From NCBI RefSeq assembly GCF_000819805.1, contig NZ_CDCE01000027.1:74598-138597 (forward strand): a stretch of 64,000 bases of DNA. The letters run 5' to 3'. The translations under genes and the position numbers were made by a program. This document shows, in pieces, positions 27,922 to 36,941 of the stretch. Below the pieces are notes generated by a model, which made no database searches, was not told the origin of the DNA, and worked only from the letters and a program-made list of their open reading frames with translations. The stretch is from Aeromonas diversa CDC 2478-85. GTDB taxonomy: Bacteria; Pseudomonadota; Gammaproteobacteria; Enterobacterales; Aeromonadaceae. Numbering within the stretch: position 1 is the first letter of the stretch; every line of letters starts with the position of its first letter.

Positions 27922-29280
27922 TCAGCCGAGCAGGCCTTCGGCGGTCAGCTCCAGACTCCGTCTGGCCAAGTTGACCAAGTTATCCACCTCCGTCTCGGTG
28001 ATGACCAAGGGCGGGGATATGATCATCGTATCCCCTACCGCACGCATCACCAAGCCATTGTTAAAGCAGAACTCCCGGCATGTCAGACCCGCTTTGGCGG
28101 CAGTCGGGAAACGGCGTTTGTCCTGCTTGTTTTGAACTATCTCGAGCGCGGCCACCATGCCCTTTCCCCGGGTCTCGCCGACGATAGGCAGATCGGAGAG
28201 CTCCGACCAGCGCCGCTGAAGATAGGGGGCGATTCTATCATGCACTCGATTAACTATGCTCTCTTTTTGCATAAGCTTTATGTTAGCGATCGCTACGGCG
28301 CAAGCGACCGGATGGCCTGAGTAGGTGAAGCCGTGCGCAAATTCGCCCCCCTTCTCGACCACCCGAGCCACCCGATCGCTCACCATCACGGCACCGAGTG
28401 GCACATAACCCGAGGTGATCCCCTTGGCCAGACACATGAAGTCGGGACGAATGCCGAAGGTATCGCAGCCAAACCAGGAGCCGGTACGGCCAAAGCCGCA
28501 GATCACCTCGTCGGCGATGAGCAGGATGCCGTAGTGATCGCAGATGCGCTGGATCTCGGGCCAGTAGCTCTCGGGCGGTATGATGACCCCGCCGGCCCCC
28601 TGGATCGGCTCGCCGATGAAGGCGGCGACCTTCTCCGGCCCCAGCTCGAGGATCTTCTTCTCGAGCTGGCGTGCCCGCTCCAGACCAAACTCGTGGGGAC
28701 TCATGCCCTGCCCCTCGCCGAAGTAGTAGGGCTGGTCGATGTGGACGATACCCGGGATCGGCAGGGAGCCCTGCTCGTGCATCCCGCTCATGCCCCCCAG
28801 GCTGGCACCGGCCACGGTTGAGCCGTGATAGGCGTTGTGGCGACTGATGATCACCTGGCGCTCCGGCTTGCCCTGGCTGGCCCAGTAGTGACGCACCATG
28901 CGCAGCACTGTGTCGTTGCACTCGGAACCCGAGCCGGTAAAGAAGGCCTGGTTCATGCCTGCCGGCGTCACCTCGGCCAGCAGGCTGGCCAGTTCGATGG
29001 CGGGCGGGTGAGCGGTCTGGAAGAAGAGGTTGTAGTAGGGAAGCTCGCGCATCTGGCGCTCGGCCGCCTCGATCAGCTCCTCGCGGCCATAACCCATGTT
29101 GACGCACCACAACCCTGCCATGCCGTCGAGGATACGCCTGCCCTCGGAATCGATGAGGTAGACCCCCTCGCCCCGGGTGATGATACGGGACCCCTTCTGA
29201 CGCAGCTGCTGATGATCGGTAAAGGGGTGCAGGTGGTGGCTCGCATCCAGACGCTGCCACTCACGGGTATCGAATTGCAT
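27922..29280 (-). CDS. spuC: Polyamine:pyruvate aminotransferase, SpuC-like (class III)
   Basis: PLP enzyme that transaminates putrescine or other polyamines, the entry to 4-aminobutyrate. 452 aa; AAGGAGCGAAAG precedes the ATG. Class III signature [20 protein letters not shown] and the PLP lysine in [15 protein letters not shown] (about residue 285) are present, with the phosphate-binding GSGSECNDT. The operon context with polyamine transport and glutamyl-polyamine synthetase genes supports this over other omega-aminotransferases. Confidence 0.9.
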   Translation of the reverse strand: MQFDTREWQRLDASHHLHPFTDHQQLRQKGSRIITRGEGVYLIDSEGRRILDGMAGLWCVNMGYGREELIEAAERQMRELPYYNLFFQTAHPPAIELASLLAEVTPAGMNQAFFTGSGSECNDTVLRMVRHYWASQGKPERQVIISRHNAYHGSTVAGASLGGMSGMHEQGSLPIPGIVHIDQPYYFGEGQGMSPHEFGLERARQLEKKILELGPEKVAAFIGEPIQGAGGVIIPPESYWPEIQRICDHYGILLIADEVICGFGRTGSWFGCDTFGIRPDFMCLAKGITSGYVPLGAVMVSDRVARVVEKGGEFAHGFTYSGHPVACAVAIANIKLMQKESIVNRVHDRIAPYLQRRWSELSDLPIVGETRGKGMVAALEIVQNKQDKRRFPTAAKAGLTCREFCFNNGLVMRAVGDTMIISPPLVITETEVDNLVNLARRSLELTAEGLLG

Positions 29281-29324
29281 CTTTCGCTCCTTGCGCGGAC
29301 GGACACGCCGCCCTCAGTGGGAAA

Positions 29325-29344
29325 GGGCCGCCACGCTGCGGCCC
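29325..29344 (-). other. Hairpin between spuB and spuC
   Basis: GGGCCG / CGGCCC stem with an eight-base loop, followed on the minus strand by TTTC, shortly after the spuB stop. Weak; might modulate read-through or mRNA processing. Confidence 0.35.
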
Positions 29345-29351
29345 GTCAGGA

Positions 29352-30683
29352 TCAGACATTAAGCAGCAGAAACTCCCGCTCCCAGGAGCTGATGACGCCG
29401 AAGTAGGTCTCATACTCCTTGCGCTTGACCGCCACGAAGGCGCGGATGAAGCGCTCACCCAGCATCTCCTTGATGGGCTCGCAGTGCTCGAGGTGGCTCA
29501 GTGCCTCCTCCAGGGTACGCGGCAGGCTGTATGGCAGCTCATAGGCACTGTGTTTCATCTCGGGCAGGGGTTCCAGCTTCTCCTGAATGCCGAGGAAGCC
29601 GCACGCCAGGGTGGCGGCCAGCGCCAGATAGGGGTTGGCATCGGCGCCGGCGAAGCGGTTCTCGACTCGCCGGGCAGAGGCATCCGAGTGGGGCACGCGC
29701 AGTCCGCAGGTTCGGTTCTCCACCCCCCATTGCACGTTGCGCGGCGCACTCTCGCCGAAGGTGAGACGGCGATAGGAGTTGACGTTGGGGGCCAGCAGGG
29801 CGGTGACCGCCGGCGTGTACTTCTGCAACCCGGCGATGAAATGCATGAAGAGCTGGGTATGGCCGCCATTATCGGTCCCGAACAGGTTGTTCCCCTCGCT
29901 ATCCTCCAGGCTCTGGTGGATGTGCATGGCCGAACCGGGCTCGTTGCTCATGGGCTTGGCCATGAAGGTGGCGTAGATGCCGTGACGGTGAGCGGCTTCA
30001 CGCATGGTGCGCTTGAACAGGAACACCTGATCGGCCAGATCGATGGCATCCCCGTGCAGGAAGTTGATCTCCATCTGGGCGGCGCCGGACTCATGGATCA
30101 GAGTATCCACCTCGAGCTCCTGAGCCTCGCAGTAGTCGTACATGTCCTCGAAGATGGGATCAAACTCGTTGACCGCATCGATGCTGAACGACTGGCGGGC
30201 GGTCTCGGGACGCCCGTTGCGACCAATGGGCGGCGCCAGGGGATAATCGGCATCCTCGTTGCGCTTGACCAGATAGAACTCCAGCTCGGGCGCCACCACC
30301 GGCTTCCAGCCCTGCTTATCATAGAAGGAGAGCACCCGGCGCAGCACGGAGCGGGGCGCTATGTCCACCAGCTGGCCATGAGCATCGAAGCAGTCGTGGA
30401 TCACCTGGGCGGTCGGCTCCAGGGCCCAGGGTACGAAGCGGATGGTGTTGGGGTCGGGGTAGAGCAGCATGTCCCGCTCCAGGGGATCGACCATGCTGTC
30501 GTCATCCGGATAGTCCCCGGTGACCGTCTGAATGAAGATGACCTCGGGCAGCCGCATCCCCCCCTCGCGCAGGAACTTGCTGGCGGGAAGAATCTTGCCC
30601 CTGGCATTACCCGTGAAGTCCGGAATCAGGCACTCCACCTCAGTGATACGGTTGGCATCCATCCAACCCTTGATGCGATCCAT
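29352..30683 (-). CDS. spuB: Glutamate-polyamine ligase (glutamine-synthetase family, PuuA/SpuB-like)
   Basis: ATP-dependent gamma-glutamylation of putrescine or longer polyamines, first step of the gamma-glutamyl catabolic route. 443 aa. The GS-fold metal and substrate motifs are visible: PELEFYLVKR, HESGAAQMEINFLHGDA, MAKPMSNEPGSAMHIHQSL, and RRVENRFAGADANPYLA near residue 350. GS-family members in this context act on polyamines rather than ammonia. It is the first gene of the seven-gene operon; the usual spuA/puuD hydrolase and puuB/puuC are not in the window. Confidence 0.9.
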   Translation of the reverse strand: MDRIKGWMDANRITEVECLIPDFTGNARGKILPASKFLREGGMRLPEVIFIQTVTGDYPDDDSMVDPLERDMLLYPDPNTIRFVPWALEPTAQVIHDCFDAHGQLVDIAPRSVLRRVLSFYDKQGWKPVVAPELEFYLVKRNEDADYPLAPPIGRNGRPETARQSFSIDAVNEFDPIFEDMYDYCEAQELEVDTLIHESGAAQMEINFLHGDAIDLADQVFLFKRTMREAAHRHGIYATFMAKPMSNEPGSAMHIHQSLEDSEGNNLFGTDNGGHTQLFMHFIAGLQKYTPAVTALLAPNVNSYRRLTFGESAPRNVQWGVENRTCGLRVPHSDASARRVENRFAGADANPYLALAATLACGFLGIQEKLEPLPEMKHSAYELPYSLPRTLEEALSHLEHCEPIKEMLGERFIRAFVAVKRKEYETYFGVISSWEREFLLLNV

Positions 30684-31089
30684 GTTAACCCCGACTGTGA
30701 ATCAGCCCCGTCCGGAGCGATGTTACCGAAATGTAACTTGTCACCATCTAAGCCGGTTATAGGAAGGACTGTCAAGGGAGGGTGTTTAAAAAAATAAAAA
30801 GATTCACCCAAAAAACAGCTTTGCGATAGCAAATATTAAACACTCCATTCGAGGGGTGGCACCAGGCTCAATGAGGCCAAAATAGACGCAAAAACTCACT
30901 TGGAACCCACCTTTTCCCGAAGAAGTGCACAAATTAACGACCATCCCCTTTGCTATCCGAACAATATCTGATAAAAGGCCGGCCCTGATTTCGTGCTAAC
31001 ACACGAGACAGAGCACCGGGAATTGGTCTGGTCACAGACCGCCCCTATCCATACTGATAATTCGGGTTTGAATACACGGGTAGTAACAC
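30684..31089. other. Intergenic region between spuB and the DksA-like gene
   Basis: 406 bp without a convincing ORF. It holds the spuB promoter with an upstream A/T tract and a dyad (listed separately) and, near the plus-strand gene, GGTCTG-GTCA-CAGACC (31025-31040). AT-rich patches are at 30785-30840. I could not define a promoter for the DksA-like gene. Confidence 0.6.
30722..30800 (-). promoter_or_regulatory. Promoter of the polyamine operon with UP-like tract and operator-like dyad
   Basis: Minus strand: TTGACA (30770-30775), an 18-bp spacer, TTAGAT (30746-30751). An A/T tract at 30785-30800 falls at about -46 to -61, the UP-element position. GTTAC-CGAAAT-GTAAC (30722-30737) lies just downstream of the predicted start, where a repressor would block transcription. 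It does not resemble the E. coli PuuR site as I remember it. Confidence 0.65.
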
Positions 31090-31476
31090 ATGTGTGACTT
31101 TATGACTGAAGACCAACTGAGCTTCTACAAAAGCCAGATAGAAAACCAGATCGCCGAGATCGAGGAGCGTCTGAGCTCTCAGGCCAGCCAGGCCATCGCC
31201 ACCGATACCAACGAGATGGCCGACGAGATCGATCGCGCCAGCGTCGAAGAGGCGCGTCGCCTCGAACTCAACCGCATCGAGCACGATAAACTCCACCTGC
31301 GCAAGCTCAAGGCCGCCCTCAAGCGCATCGTCGAAGGGGACTTCGGCTACTGCGAGTCCTGTGGTGACGAGATCGCCATCAAGCGCCTGCAGGCACGCCC
31401 CGAGTCACGCTTCTGCGTCGAGTGTCAGAGCACCAAGGAATTCAACGACACCCACGTCTATCGCCGCGTCGCCTGA
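31090..31476 (+). CDS. Short DksA/TraR-family RNA polymerase-binding protein
   Basis: Secondary-channel regulator of RNA polymerase that acts with ppGpp. 128 aa against 151 for E. coli DksA; it lacks most of the N-terminal globular extension. Coiled coil about residues 8-80 with the tip sequence ADEIDRAS, retaining both acidic residues (Asp45, Asp48) that reach the active site. A complete four-Cys zinc finger is present (Cys88, Cys91, Cys109, Cys112). The start could also be the ATG at 31102. It is probably a paralogue of the housekeeping dksA, which normally sits elsewhere near gluQ/pcnB. Confidence 0.88.
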   Translation: MCDFMTEDQLSFYKSQIENQIAEIEERLSSQASQAIATDTNEMADEIDRASVEEARRLELNRIEHDKLHLRKLKAALKRIVEGDFGYCESCGDEIAIKRLQARPESRFCVECQSTKEFNDTHVYRRVA

Positions 31477-31521
31477 CATTTCTGTTAGAATCGGGCCAGA
31501 TTCTATACGGAGTCCGGTCCC

Positions 31522-32376
31522 ATGAGATGGCTAGGTTGGTTGTGCCTGTACCTTCCCCTGCTGGTACAGGCACAGACGCTCACGATCAAGGTCCCCCGCC
31601 TGCCGGTCAACCAGATGGCCGAACAGTACCAGCTGCCCCTGCTCAGGATGGCGCTGGAGAAGTCAGGGATCCCCTTCAAGATAATCCAGGTTCCCACCAC
31701 TCTCACCCAGGACTCCATCAGCCGCGAGCTCGAAAATGGCAAGCTGTTTAACCTGTTCTGGATGGGGACCTCGAGCGATCTGGAGCGGCGCCTCACCGCT
31801 ATCCCCATCCCCCTGTTCAGGGGATTGGAGGGAGTGCGGGTGGCCATCATTCATCGCGATGATCAGGAGGCCTTCACCCGCATCAAGAATCTGGATGAGC
31901 TGCGCCAGCGCAAGGCCGCACAGGGGGTGGGCTGGGGTGATAACCGGGTTCTCGAAACCGCAGGTATTCCCACCTATGCGGGACGCTTTCACACCCTGTT
32001 TCATCTCATCAACGACCACAGAGAGGTCGACTTCTTCCCGCGCGGGATGATAGAGGCCTATGCGGAGCAGCGGGAGCTGGCCGCGCAGTACCCCAATCTG
32101 ATGATCGTTCCCCATCTGCAACTGCGTTATCCCTACGCCCAGTTCTTCTTCGTGGGCCACGACCAGAAGGCGCTGGCCGAGGCACTGCGGACCGGGCTGG
32201 AGCGACTCTATGCCGATGGCAGCTTTCTGCGCTTCTTTCGGGACAATCCCCTGGTGCGCGAGGCCCTGGCGCAGACCAGCCTGACCCCACAGGTCACTCT
32301 TGATCTGGTCAACCCAGATCTGACCCCCGCACTCAAGGCAGTCCCTGCTGCCTATTGGGAGTCGCCACAGCCCTGA
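31522..32376 (+). CDS. Periplasmic solute-binding-protein-like protein, paralogue of the 7578 gene
   Basis: 284 aa with a signal peptide (WLGWLCLYLPLLVQA). Binding-protein fold with VPRLPVNQMAEQYQLPLL, a stretch resembling the lobe-2 entry (VGWGDNRVLETAGIPTYA), and HREVDFFPRGMIEAYAEQ. It ends LDLVNPDLTPAL, close to LDLQNPDLPERS of the protein at 7578-8423. No transporter genes are adjacent. A weak dyad (AGAATC...GATTCT, 31497-31514) lies between it and the DksA-like stop. Ligand unknown; such orphans may serve as sensors. Confidence 0.75.
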   Translation: MRWLGWLCLYLPLLVQAQTLTIKVPRLPVNQMAEQYQLPLLRMALEKSGIPFKIIQVPTTLTQDSISRELENGKLFNLFWMGTSSDLERRLTAIPIPLFRGLEGVRVAIIHRDDQEAFTRIKNLDELRQRKAAQGVGWGDNRVLETAGIPTYAGRFHTLFHLINDHREVDFFPRGMIEAYAEQRELAAQYPNLMIVPHLQLRYPYAQFFFVGHDQKALAEALRTGLERLYADGSFLRFFRDNPLVREALAQTSLTPQVTLDLVNPDLTPALKAVPAAYWESPQP

Positions 32377-32454
32377 CTCGGGGCGCCATCACGATCTGAT
32401 AACCGTAACGCCCCCTGGCCGCCCCCACTCACTCCCCATTGATACGAGGTTTTC

Positions 32455-32912
32455 ATGAAATATGCCCTGCTGCTCACCCTGCCCCTGCTGACGGCCTTCG
32501 CTCAGGCCACGGGCGCCGACCGGATCGGCGAGGTGAGCACCGCCTTCAAGCTGCTTGGCCCCAACCACAAGATAGTGATCGAGGCGTTCGACGATCCCCG
32601 CATCGACGGGGTCACCTGTTACCTGGCCAGACCCAAGACCGGCGGCATCAAGGGCGGGTTGGGGTTGGCCGAAGATCCCTCCCATGCCACCCTCTCCTGC
32701 CATCAGGTGGGCCCCATCAGGGTACCGGCCGAACTCAAGGGGGTGAGGAGGTGTTCGACGTCAGCACCTCCCTGGTCTTCAAGGAGCAGCGAGTGGTGCG
32801 CTTCTACGACAAGAAGCGCAACGCCCTGGTCTACCTCACCTACAGCACCCGGCTGGTCGACGGCTCCTACAAGAGTGCGATGAGTGCCGTCCCCATCATG
32901 CCCTGGGGCTAA
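32455..32912 (+). pseudogene. creA: creA, frameshifted by one missing G
   Basis: CreA-family secreted protein of unknown function, next to creBCD in enterics but alone here. ATG 32455 (ACGAGG six bases upstream) reads signal peptide, [40 protein letters not shown] and [16 protein letters not shown]. The family C-terminus ([20 protein letters not shown], then VPIMPWG) is in the +1-shifted frame. Frame joins cleanly if the G5 run at 32739-32743 is G6, giving about 152 aa (E. coli 157). This could be a recent pseudogene or a homopolymer error; everything else in the gene is intact, so error is at least as likely. Confidence 0.88.
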
Positions 32913-32989
32913 TGCCCACGGTCAGGCGAGGGTGATAGGGATTACGCTTTGGTGTAAGGTGTGACCACGCATCATCAAGAGTTCACACC

Positions 32990-33979
32990 ATGAAAATTGC
33001 CCTCTTCAGCAGCAAGAGTTACGACAAGGAGTATTTCCAGCAGGCCAATGCCAATTACGGCTTCGAGCTGGAGTTCTTCGACGTGCGCCTCGAGGCCAAG
33101 ACACTGCGGCTGGCCCACGGCTTTCCCGTGGTCTGCCTGTTCGTCAACGACGAGGCCGACCGCGCCATCCTGACCGAGCTGGCCCAGTTCGGCACCAAGG
33201 TGATCGCCCTGCGCTGCGCCGGCTACAACAACGTGGATCTGGCCGCCGCCAAGGAGCTGGGGCTGACAGTGGTGCGGGTGCCCGCCTACTCGCCCGAGGC
33301 GGTGGCCGAGCACGCGGTGGGGCTGATGATGACCCTCAACCGCCGCATCCATAAGGCCTACCAACGCACCCGGGACGCCAACTTCTCCCTCGAGGGTCTG
33401 GTTGGCTTCAACATGTTCGGCCGCACCGCCGGCGTCATCGGCACCGGCAAGATCGGCATCGCCACCCTGCGTATCCTCAAGGGGTTTGGCATGCGCCTGC
33501 TGGTGAGCGACCCGTACCCGAACCAGGCAGCCCAGGATCTCGGTGCCGAGTACGTGGACCTCGACACCCTGTATCGCGAGTCCGATGTGATCTCCCTGCA
33601 CTGCCCGCTGTTCCAGGAGAACTACCACCTGCTCAACGGTGCCGCCTTCGCCAAGATGAAGAACGGGGTGATGATCATCAACACCAGCCGGGGTGGCCTG
33701 CTCGATGCCAACGCCGCCATCGAGGCACTCAAGAGTGGACGCATCGGCGCCCTGGGCCTCGACGTCTACGAGGAGGAGGAGGAGCTCTTCTTCGAGGACA
33801 AGTCCAACGAGGTGATCACCGATGACGTGTTCCGCCGCCTGTCGGCCTGTCACAACGTGCTGTTCACCGGCCACCAGGCCTTCCTCACCCGTGAGGCCCT
33901 GCACGCCATCGCCGACACCACCCTGGCCAACGTCAAGGCGGTGCGCGAGGGACACACCAGCGGCAACGAGGTGGAATAA
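32990..33979 (+). CDS. ldhA: D-lactate dehydrogenase (fermentative)
   Basis: NADH-dependent reduction of pyruvate to D-lactate in the cytoplasm during fermentation. 329 aa, the same length as E. coli LdhA, starting MKIALFSSKSYDKEYF. NAD-binding VIGTGKIGIATLRILKGFG (about residues 150-168) and the catalytic set of D-2-hydroxyacid dehydrogenases: Arg in NTSRGGLLDA, Glu in GLDVYEEEEELFFED, His in TGHQAFLTREAL. It stands alone with no adjacent pathway gene. Confidence 0.96.
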   Translation: MKIALFSSKSYDKEYFQQANANYGFELEFFDVRLEAKTLRLAHGFPVVCLFVNDEADRAILTELAQFGTKVIALRCAGYNNVDLAAAKELGLTVVRVPAYSPEAVAEHAVGLMMTLNRRIHKAYQRTRDANFSLEGLVGFNMFGRTAGVIGTGKIGIATLRILKGFGMRLLVSDPYPNQAAQDLGAEYVDLDTLYRESDVISLHCPLFQENYHLLNGAAFAKMKNGVMIINTSRGGLLDANAAIEALKSGRIGALGLDVYEEEEELFFEDKSNEVITDDVFRRLSACHNVLFTGHQAFLTREALHAIADTTLANVKAVREGHTSGNEVE

Positions 33980-34044
33980 ACCCGCCGCTTGAGCCTGGCC
34001 GGCGCTTTGGGTAGGCTCTCCCTTTTTGCCGGGAGAACCTGCCC

Positions 34045-35403
34045 ATGTACGTCGGTTTCGATTACGGCACCTCCAACTGTGCCATCGCCGTGATGGAGCA
34101 GGGGGTGCCGCGCCTGTTACCCCTGAGCGGGGGTGCCTACCTCCCCTCCACCCTGCACGCCCCCCATCGTGACGCCATTCCCGGCCTGCTCGCCGAGCTG
34201 CTGCCCGAATCCCAACGCGCCCGCTACCTGGGGCTGCGTGCCGCCCAGGTGCAACGGGCCCAGAGCCTGCGCCGCGAGCTGCGCGAAGAGGGGCTCGACG
34301 ACGCCCTCGCCATCGGCGAGGCCGCCCTCAGCGCCTACCTGGAGGAGCCGGAAGAGGGCTACTACATCAAGTCGCCCAAGTCCTTCCTCGGCGCCTTCGG
34401 CCTCAAGCCGCCCCAGATTGCCCTGTTCGAGGACATCGTCTGCGCCATGATGCTGCTGGTGAAGCGGCGCGCCGAGGCGCTCACCGGCGCCCCCATCGAC
34501 AAGGCGGTGATCGGCCGGCCGGTCAACTTCCAGGGACTGGCCGGGGAGGAGAGCAACCGCCAGGCGATCGCCATCTTGACCGAAGCGGCCGGTCTGGCCG
34601 GTTTCGAGCAGGTGGAGTTTCTCTATGAGCCGGTGGCCGCCGGCTTCGAGTTCGAAGCGCGCCTCGACGAGGACTGCACCGTGCTGGTGGTCGACATCGG
34701 CGGCGGCACCACCGACTGCTCCATGCTGCGCATGGGGCCAAGCTACCGCGCCCTGCTCGATCGCAGCGCCCAGATGCTGGGCCACAGTGGCCAGCGCATC
34801 GGTGGCAACGACTTCGACATCCGCCTGACGGTGGAAGGGATCATGCCCCTGCTCGGCATGCACGAGCGGCTCAAGACCGGCAAGCCCCTGCCCCACCCCC
34901 TGTTCTGGGACGCCGCCGCCATCAACGACGTGGCCGCCCAGAGTCGCTTCTACAGCCTGGCCACCGGTCGTCAGCTGCAGGACATGCTGCTCGACTGCCC
35001 GAGCGGCAGCCATCTCACCCGGCTGATCCGCCTGCGCGAGCACAAGCTGAGTCATCAGGTGGTGTGGCGCGCCGAGCAGGGCAAGATCGCCCTCTCCAGC
35101 CAGGAGAGCGCGGTGCAGCCCCTCGGTGAGCTGGAACGGGAGCTGGTCGCCCCCCTCACCCGCCCCCAACTGGCCAACGCCGCCGCCCCGCTGCTCGAGA
35201 AGATTGGCGAGCTGATGGACGAGGCCATCGCCCAGGCCGGCTGTCAACCGGATCGGGTCTTCATCACGGGGGGGAGTGCCAAGTCCCCCCTGATCGGCCA
35301 GTTTATCCGGGCGCGCCTGCCCGGGGTTCCCGTAGCGGGAGGGGACGATCTCGGCTCGGTGGCCTCGGGACTCGCCCGCTACGCCGAGCGCCTGTTCGGC
35401 TAA
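34045..35403 (+). CDS. yegD: Hsp70-family protein YegD
   Basis: Actin/Hsp70 ATPase-fold protein without a substrate-binding domain; function not defined. 452 aa (E. coli 450). Phosphate loops are FDYGTSNCAIAV (residues 4-15) and VLVVDIGGGTTDCSMLRMG (about 215-233), with the adenosine motif VFITGGSAKSPLIGQF near 410. A GC-rich hairpin (35415-35436, GGGGCGG...CCGCCCC) follows but lacks a T tract. Confidence 0.93.
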   Translation: MYVGFDYGTSNCAIAVMEQGVPRLLPLSGGAYLPSTLHAPHRDAIPGLLAELLPESQRARYLGLRAAQVQRAQSLRRELREEGLDDALAIGEAALSAYLEEPEEGYYIKSPKSFLGAFGLKPPQIALFEDIVCAMMLLVKRRAEALTGAPIDKAVIGRPVNFQGLAGEESNRQAIAILTEAAGLAGFEQVEFLYEPVAAGFEFEARLDEDCTVLVVDIGGGTTDCSMLRMGPSYRALLDRSAQMLGHSGQRIGGNDFDIRLTVEGIMPLLGMHERLKTGKPLPHPLFWDAAAINDVAAQSRFYSLATGRQLQDMLLDCPSGSHLTRLIRLREHKLSHQVVWRAEQGKIALSSQESAVQPLGELERELVAPLTRPQLANAAAPLLEKIGELMDEAIAQAGCQPDRVFITGGSAKSPLIGQFIRARLPGVPVAGGDDLGSVASGLARYAERLFG

Positions 35404-35497
35404 GCGAAGCGACAGGGGCGGTCGGTTGGCCGCCCCCGTGCCCTGTCATCGGGTATGGCTAGCCTCTATCCTTGGCCTCAACCAAGGAGCCATAGCG

Positions 35498-35911
35498 ATG
35501 AACCGCCCGATCATGACCCTCGCCAGCCTCTTGCTGCTGACCGCCTGTAGCAGCATCCATCCTAACCAGAGCGATCTGATGCACCACCACTGGGTCCTGG
35601 AGAGCCTGGACGGCCGTCCCGTGCAGGCGGAGCGCGGACAGGAGCCAGATCTGGAAATCGGGGAAAACTTCACGGTCAACGGCATCGCCGGCTGCAACCG
35701 CTACTTCGGCATGGGCAATCTGGAGGCCGGGCGCTTCTGGGTCACCAGCATGGGCAATACGGAGATGGCGTGCCTGGAGCCCCTTGGCGAGATAGAGCAG
35801 GCGGTGCTCCTGACCCTGCAAGAGGGGGCCAGCCTGACGCTGACGCCCGAAGCCCTGCATCTGGCAGGAAAACGGCACACCCTGCGCTACCGGTTGGAGG
35901 ACTGGAAATAA
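35498..35911 (+). CDS. META/HslJ-domain lipoprotein
   Basis: 137 aa from ATG 35498 (AAGGAG nine bases upstream). Lipobox LLLLTAC gives a lipidated Cys near residue 17. The META domain is recognised by HHWVLESLDGRPV and VNGIAGCNRYFGMGNLE, followed by TEMACLE. HslJ-type proteins are linked to heat-shock or novobiocin tolerance, but function here is inferred only from the fold. It appears monocistronic. Confidence 0.85.
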   Translation: MNRPIMTLASLLLLTACSSIHPNQSDLMHHHWVLESLDGRPVQAERGQEPDLEIGENFTVNGIAGCNRYFGMGNLEAGRFWVTSMGNTEMACLEPLGEIEQAVLLTLQEGASLTLTPEALHLAGKRHTLRYRLEDWK

Positions 35912-36108
35912 AAAGACCGGCTGGTAAAGCCGGTCAAAAGAAACAACAGGTGTTCCACACAGTGCTGAGAGAGCGAGAGCTCTACTGGGACTTAGAGTGT
36001 CACCCGCAGAGTGAACCCCTTATGAACACGGCAGGCATATTTGCAGGCACACCCCCCGCCCCTGTGGCACAATAAACAGGAGTAAGGACCAGGGAGGCCA
36101 CCACTGCC

Positions 36109-36939
36109 ATGTCGATGGATCGCCTGTTTGACAAGATTAAGCAGCTCCCCACCATCCCCAAGCTGCTGCACGAGCTGATGGAAAGCTTCAACGACGAGAA
36201 TGCCCGCATCGACGAGATCGCCCGCAAGATCGCCATGGATCAGGTGATCAGCGTCAAGGTGCTGCGCATGGCCAACTCGGCGGCCTTCCGACGCGGTCAG
36301 GATGTCACCTCCATCGAGCAGGCGGTGATCCGCCTCGGCTTTAACCGCTTGCGCTCCGTGGTGGTGGCCTCCGGCATCATCGGCAGCTTCAAGGCGCCTC
36401 CCAGCTTCGACAAGAACAAGTTCTGGACCGAGACCTTCCAGGTCGCCACCATCGCCAAGACGCTGGCCCAGCAGTGTGGCACCGTCGATCCCGAGACCGC
36501 CTTCACCTGCGCCCTGATCCACAACATCGGCGAGCTGCTCATCCAGAGCACTCTGCCGGAAGAGGCCGAGCTCATCAGTCTGGCGATGGCCAAAGGGGCG
36601 AGCCGGGTCGAGGCCCAGCGCGAGATGCTTGGCTACGACTATGCCCAGCTCGGCGCCGAGCTGGCCCGACGCTGGAGCCTGGCCGAGACCTTCGTCATCG
36701 CTATCGCCCAGCAGCTCGACCCGCTGGAACACGAGCCGGTGAGCAAGGAGGCGGTGCTGATCCGCCTCGCCATGTTTGTCTCTTTCGCCTGGAATGCCGG
36801 TGTGCCGGCCCAGGCGATCATAGCCCGCTTCCCCAAACCCCTGGCGAGCCACCTCGGCCTGCAGCCGGAGCAGCTCGCCACGCAACTCGAATCCCTGCAC
36901 GATCAGGGCAATGCCCTGGCCGAGATCCTGACTGGATAA
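36109..36939 (+). CDS. HDOD domain protein
   Basis: 276 aa, almost entirely one HDOD domain (about residues 10-215): IKQLPTIPKLLHELMESF, RKIAMDQVISVKVLRMANSA, SIEQAVIRLGFNRLRSVVVA and the CALIHNIGELL segment, where the HD pair of true phosphohydrolases is His-Asn, as in non-enzymatic HDOD signalling proteins. GGAGG is 11 bases upstream. Its stop is two bases before malZ, so both are on one transcript, an unusual coupling of a signalling protein and a maltodextrin enzyme. Confidence 0.9.
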   Translation: MSMDRLFDKIKQLPTIPKLLHELMESFNDENARIDEIARKIAMDQVISVKVLRMANSAAFRRGQDVTSIEQAVIRLGFNRLRSVVVASGIIGSFKAPPSFDKNKFWTETFQVATIAKTLAQQCGTVDPETAFTCALIHNIGELLIQSTLPEEAELISLAMAKGASRVEAQREMLGYDYAQLGAELARRWSLAETFVIAIAQQLDPLEHEPVSKEAVLIRLAMFVSFAWNAGVPAQAIIARFPKPLASHLGLQPEQLATQLESLHDQGNALAEILTG

Positions 36940-36941
36940 AG

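Noticed and set aside
30857-30862. TGGCAC, the -24 element of a sigma-54 promoter
   Set aside because: The base pattern 5 bp downstream (TCAAT) lacks the GC of the -12 element, and no nearby gene suggests sigma-54 control.
35915-35935. GACCGGC...GCCGGTC hairpin after the META lipoprotein
   Set aside because: On the coding strand it is followed by A-rich sequence, not T; the T run is on the strand without a gene ending there.
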